From Acidobacteriota bacterium (GTDB lineage Bacteria; Acidobacteriota; Terriglobia; Bryobacterales; Bryobacteraceae), in the NCBI GenBank assembly GCA_016213725.1, contig JACQZS010000109.1, forward strand, positions 1 to 42,439: DNA of 42,439 nucleotides, written 5' to 3'. This document shows, in pieces, positions 42,101 through 42,439 of this stretch. The notes below the pieces were generated by a model. It made no database searches and had not been told where the DNA came from. It worked only from the letters and a program-made list of their open reading frames with translations. A program made the translations under genes and the position numbers. Position 1 is the first letter of the stretch. Every line of letters starts with the position of its first letter.

Positions 42101-42306
42101 AGAGTCTTCCCATCGGACTGCCGCAAAACCTGGTACAACGACCCGCTGTAAGCCCGGTAGAGCGCCCGCGTCGTGCTGTGTGCCGCCACGCACGGCGCGC
42201 CTCCCGCGGCATAGATGTCGCAAGGCCCTTCCGGCCCCGCCGCACTGGCGCACATCAATGCAAACAACACGGCCGACGTCGTTCTCAGTATGGTTCTCGT
42301 CTTCAT
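39124..42306 (-). CDS. GH54 alpha-L-arabinofuranosidase with NEW3 and split lamin-tail (LTD) modules, secreted
   Basis: Multidomain enzyme of 1060 residues. The signal peptide is 1-23. Residues 27-350 are a full GH54 catalytic domain (GPCDIYAAGGAPCVAAHSTT, NNGCCFDYGNAE) that releases arabinose from arabinan or arabinoxylan. The nucleophile is Glu230 in TDQENNL and the acid/base Asp308 in GGDNSV, both conserved. Residues about 362-455 form a NEW3-type beta-sandwich. A lamin-tail domain starts at KINEFRANAG (467), pauses at about 535, resumes near 816 (TMVLRNAAGLVVDSLNYG; SAGRFPDGVDTDSNC) and closes with TPGAANRF (1050-1057). Between its parts are valine-rich repeat modules. GH54 is mainly a fungal family, so a bacterial copy is notable. 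GAGG precedes the ATG at 42306. It may secure the enzyme to a surface or polymer. Confidence 0.88.
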   Translation of the reverse strand: MKTRTILRTTSAVLFALMCASAAGPEGPCDIYAAGGAPCVAAHSTTRALYRAYSGSLYQVLRQSDGKTLDVGVLSDGSGVANAAAQDAFCANTYCWISIIYDQSPKKNHLVQAPRGGFSGPAMGGFNNLPVADMAPVTLRGHKVYGVFIAPGMGLRQNDVKGTAVDDQAEGQYWVINGLHYNNGCCFDYGNAEIDSRDDGNGTMETTYYGNATPWYRGIAPGPWIMTDQENNLVGCVNADGSKYCANLPSINWRFVTATADGEPHHWRSMGGDAQRGELKVMFDGPRINATYDPMRKQGAILLGNGGDNSVGSQGTFYEGAMTAAGTFPSQETNQKLQANIVAAKYDVPMVSVAPAGAASASPGLLTFAPGSTKEVVVSFTNTTGAAVTGVQLSAGVPNAQWKSAASGAVKTARPVAPGASVSATFQVTSGPAAWNGDLMAKALWTANGKAQAESAVMKVRNAAAVKINEFRANAGLAANPTDAFIELYNAGDGSVDLSNWTLTQHAAMMPAFSAVTIPPGTKLAAKGFYLLGLANSGLAAAARAGESTVYVRSTAGMQSGGTVKIGEGAGAETRKITSVGTAAGSSTTLWQPLPEGPVMTIPAGSKNVPVTSVAGFEVGQKIALGYGAAYPAVSRTMEKYEVATVTAVGKPGTQAWLSADAKAGETNLKVSSVANISVGDKIRLDVESVGHGIETVTVMRVGTQSIRNSFNGKLKDSELGTGLELAATLKFNHAANLPFSVRGTGISFEPATAFAHSSNEPVTPLGTGLTLDRPLGKGHAVEAVVRDETVKTAGYQGSPAPQQWFGGPAVQPGAGTMVLRNAAGLVVDSLNYGLMVDPWASEGFHATGGTGQTDCRVPALGMTGRGFGGPAAQAANTPHRSAGRFPDGVDTDSNCQDFAVQAATLLAAEAAAGANNIKVANVADFAPGQKVMIDTGANVETVVIAVVGTAGFTTASAATEAGATVIPVASAFSFRPGQAITIGGGTELETAVVASTSGFGRGQASIRLAEPLKRGHAAGAQVSGTGMTLSSALTRAHASGVQVVNNAPTPGAANRFARK
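39187..39600 (-). repeat. Second repeat-module insertion in GH54 protein
   Basis: Codes residues about 903-1040. It contains beta-repeats such as AGANNIKVANVADFAPGQKV and GATVIPVASAFSFRPGQAIT, each about 45-50 residues, with a shared V.(S/A).A.F..GQ.(V/I).I pattern. It sits between the lamin-tail strand GVDTDSNCQDFAVQ and the terminal TPGAANRF that normally follows it directly. Confidence 0.55.
40192..40686 (-). repeat. First repeat-module insertion in GH54 protein
   Basis: Codes residues about 541-705 with at least three copies of the same repeat: AGESTVYVRSTAGMQSGGTV, GSKNVPVTSVAGFEVGQKIA and AGETNLKVSSVANISVGDKI. It splits the lamin-tail domain after its strand AAKGFYLLGLANSG. The copies resemble those of the second insertion, suggesting internal duplication. 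Confidence 0.55.
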
Positions 42307-42439
42307 TTCAAACCTCGCTCAGCAATCCAATCTCGCCACCACTCCGGCCGCCTTTCAATCGAAGAACCCGCGGTCCTCTTCCGCTAACCTCGGCTTCGCC
42401 GCTCCTACCCTGAACGTCACCCCAAGGCCAGGCCGCTCC

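Overview
The window reads as a high-GC chromosomal segment from a soil-type Acidobacteriota, most likely near Bryobacterales/'Solibacter' (inferred, no marker gene present). The clues are a PadR regulator translationally coupled to a two-module MacB/FtsX permease of the acidobacterial orphan-permease type, an Oar-type TonB-dependent receptor with an N-terminal carboxypeptidase-regulatory-like domain and no SusD partner, a PEP-CTERM protein, and many secreted carbohydrate-active enzymes. I found no rRNA, tRNA, CRISPR array, transposase or phage gene. About 24 genes are supported.

Layout. 1-913 (-): Tat-signal Gfo/Idh/MocA oxidoreductase, cut by the window edge. 995-2662 (+): leucine-rich-repeat protein whose apparent N-terminus is interrupted by an amber codon. 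7957-2680 (-): GH3 then GH106. 8085-11096 (+): palindromic operator, PadR regulator and large permease. 18874-11234 (-): GH78 alpha-L-rhamnosidase, serine beta-lactamase-fold hydrolase, GH10 xylanase and two alpha/beta-hydrolase esterases. 18992-22333 (+): TonB-dependent receptor, divergent from that cluster. 22400-29872 (+): XRE-PBP one-component regulator, clan GH-D-like secreted protein, SGNH hydrolase, enolase-superfamily dehydratase-like enzyme and a GH36-like protein. 33711-29873 (-): a secreted protein with a transglutaminase-like Cys/His/Asp signature overlapping a heparinase II/III-type lyase. 37229-33954 (-): PEP-CTERM protein, large secreted protein of unknown function and parvulin-type isomerase, with hairpins between and after them. 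37801-39108 (+): URO-D-like protein. 42306-39124 (-): GH54 arabinofuranosidase with an unusual nested C-terminal half.

Taken together the enzymes fit breakdown of plant cell-wall hemicellulose and pectin. GH10 would cut the xylan backbone, GH54 would remove arabinose, GH78 and GH106 rhamnose, the esterases acyl or feruloyl groups, and GH3 would finish oligosaccharides; the TonB receptor could import products. The 22.4-29.9 kb and 29.9-33.7 kb blocks hold the least familiar proteins and are the best candidates for an undescribed glycan or sugar-acid pathway. All substrate assignments are inferred from family membership.

Base composition is strongly strand-asymmetric from about 19 kb onward: the + strand is C-rich whichever strand is coding. 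This produces many long antisense open frames that I rejected as shadows. The 33.9-37.4 kb segment departs from this pattern.
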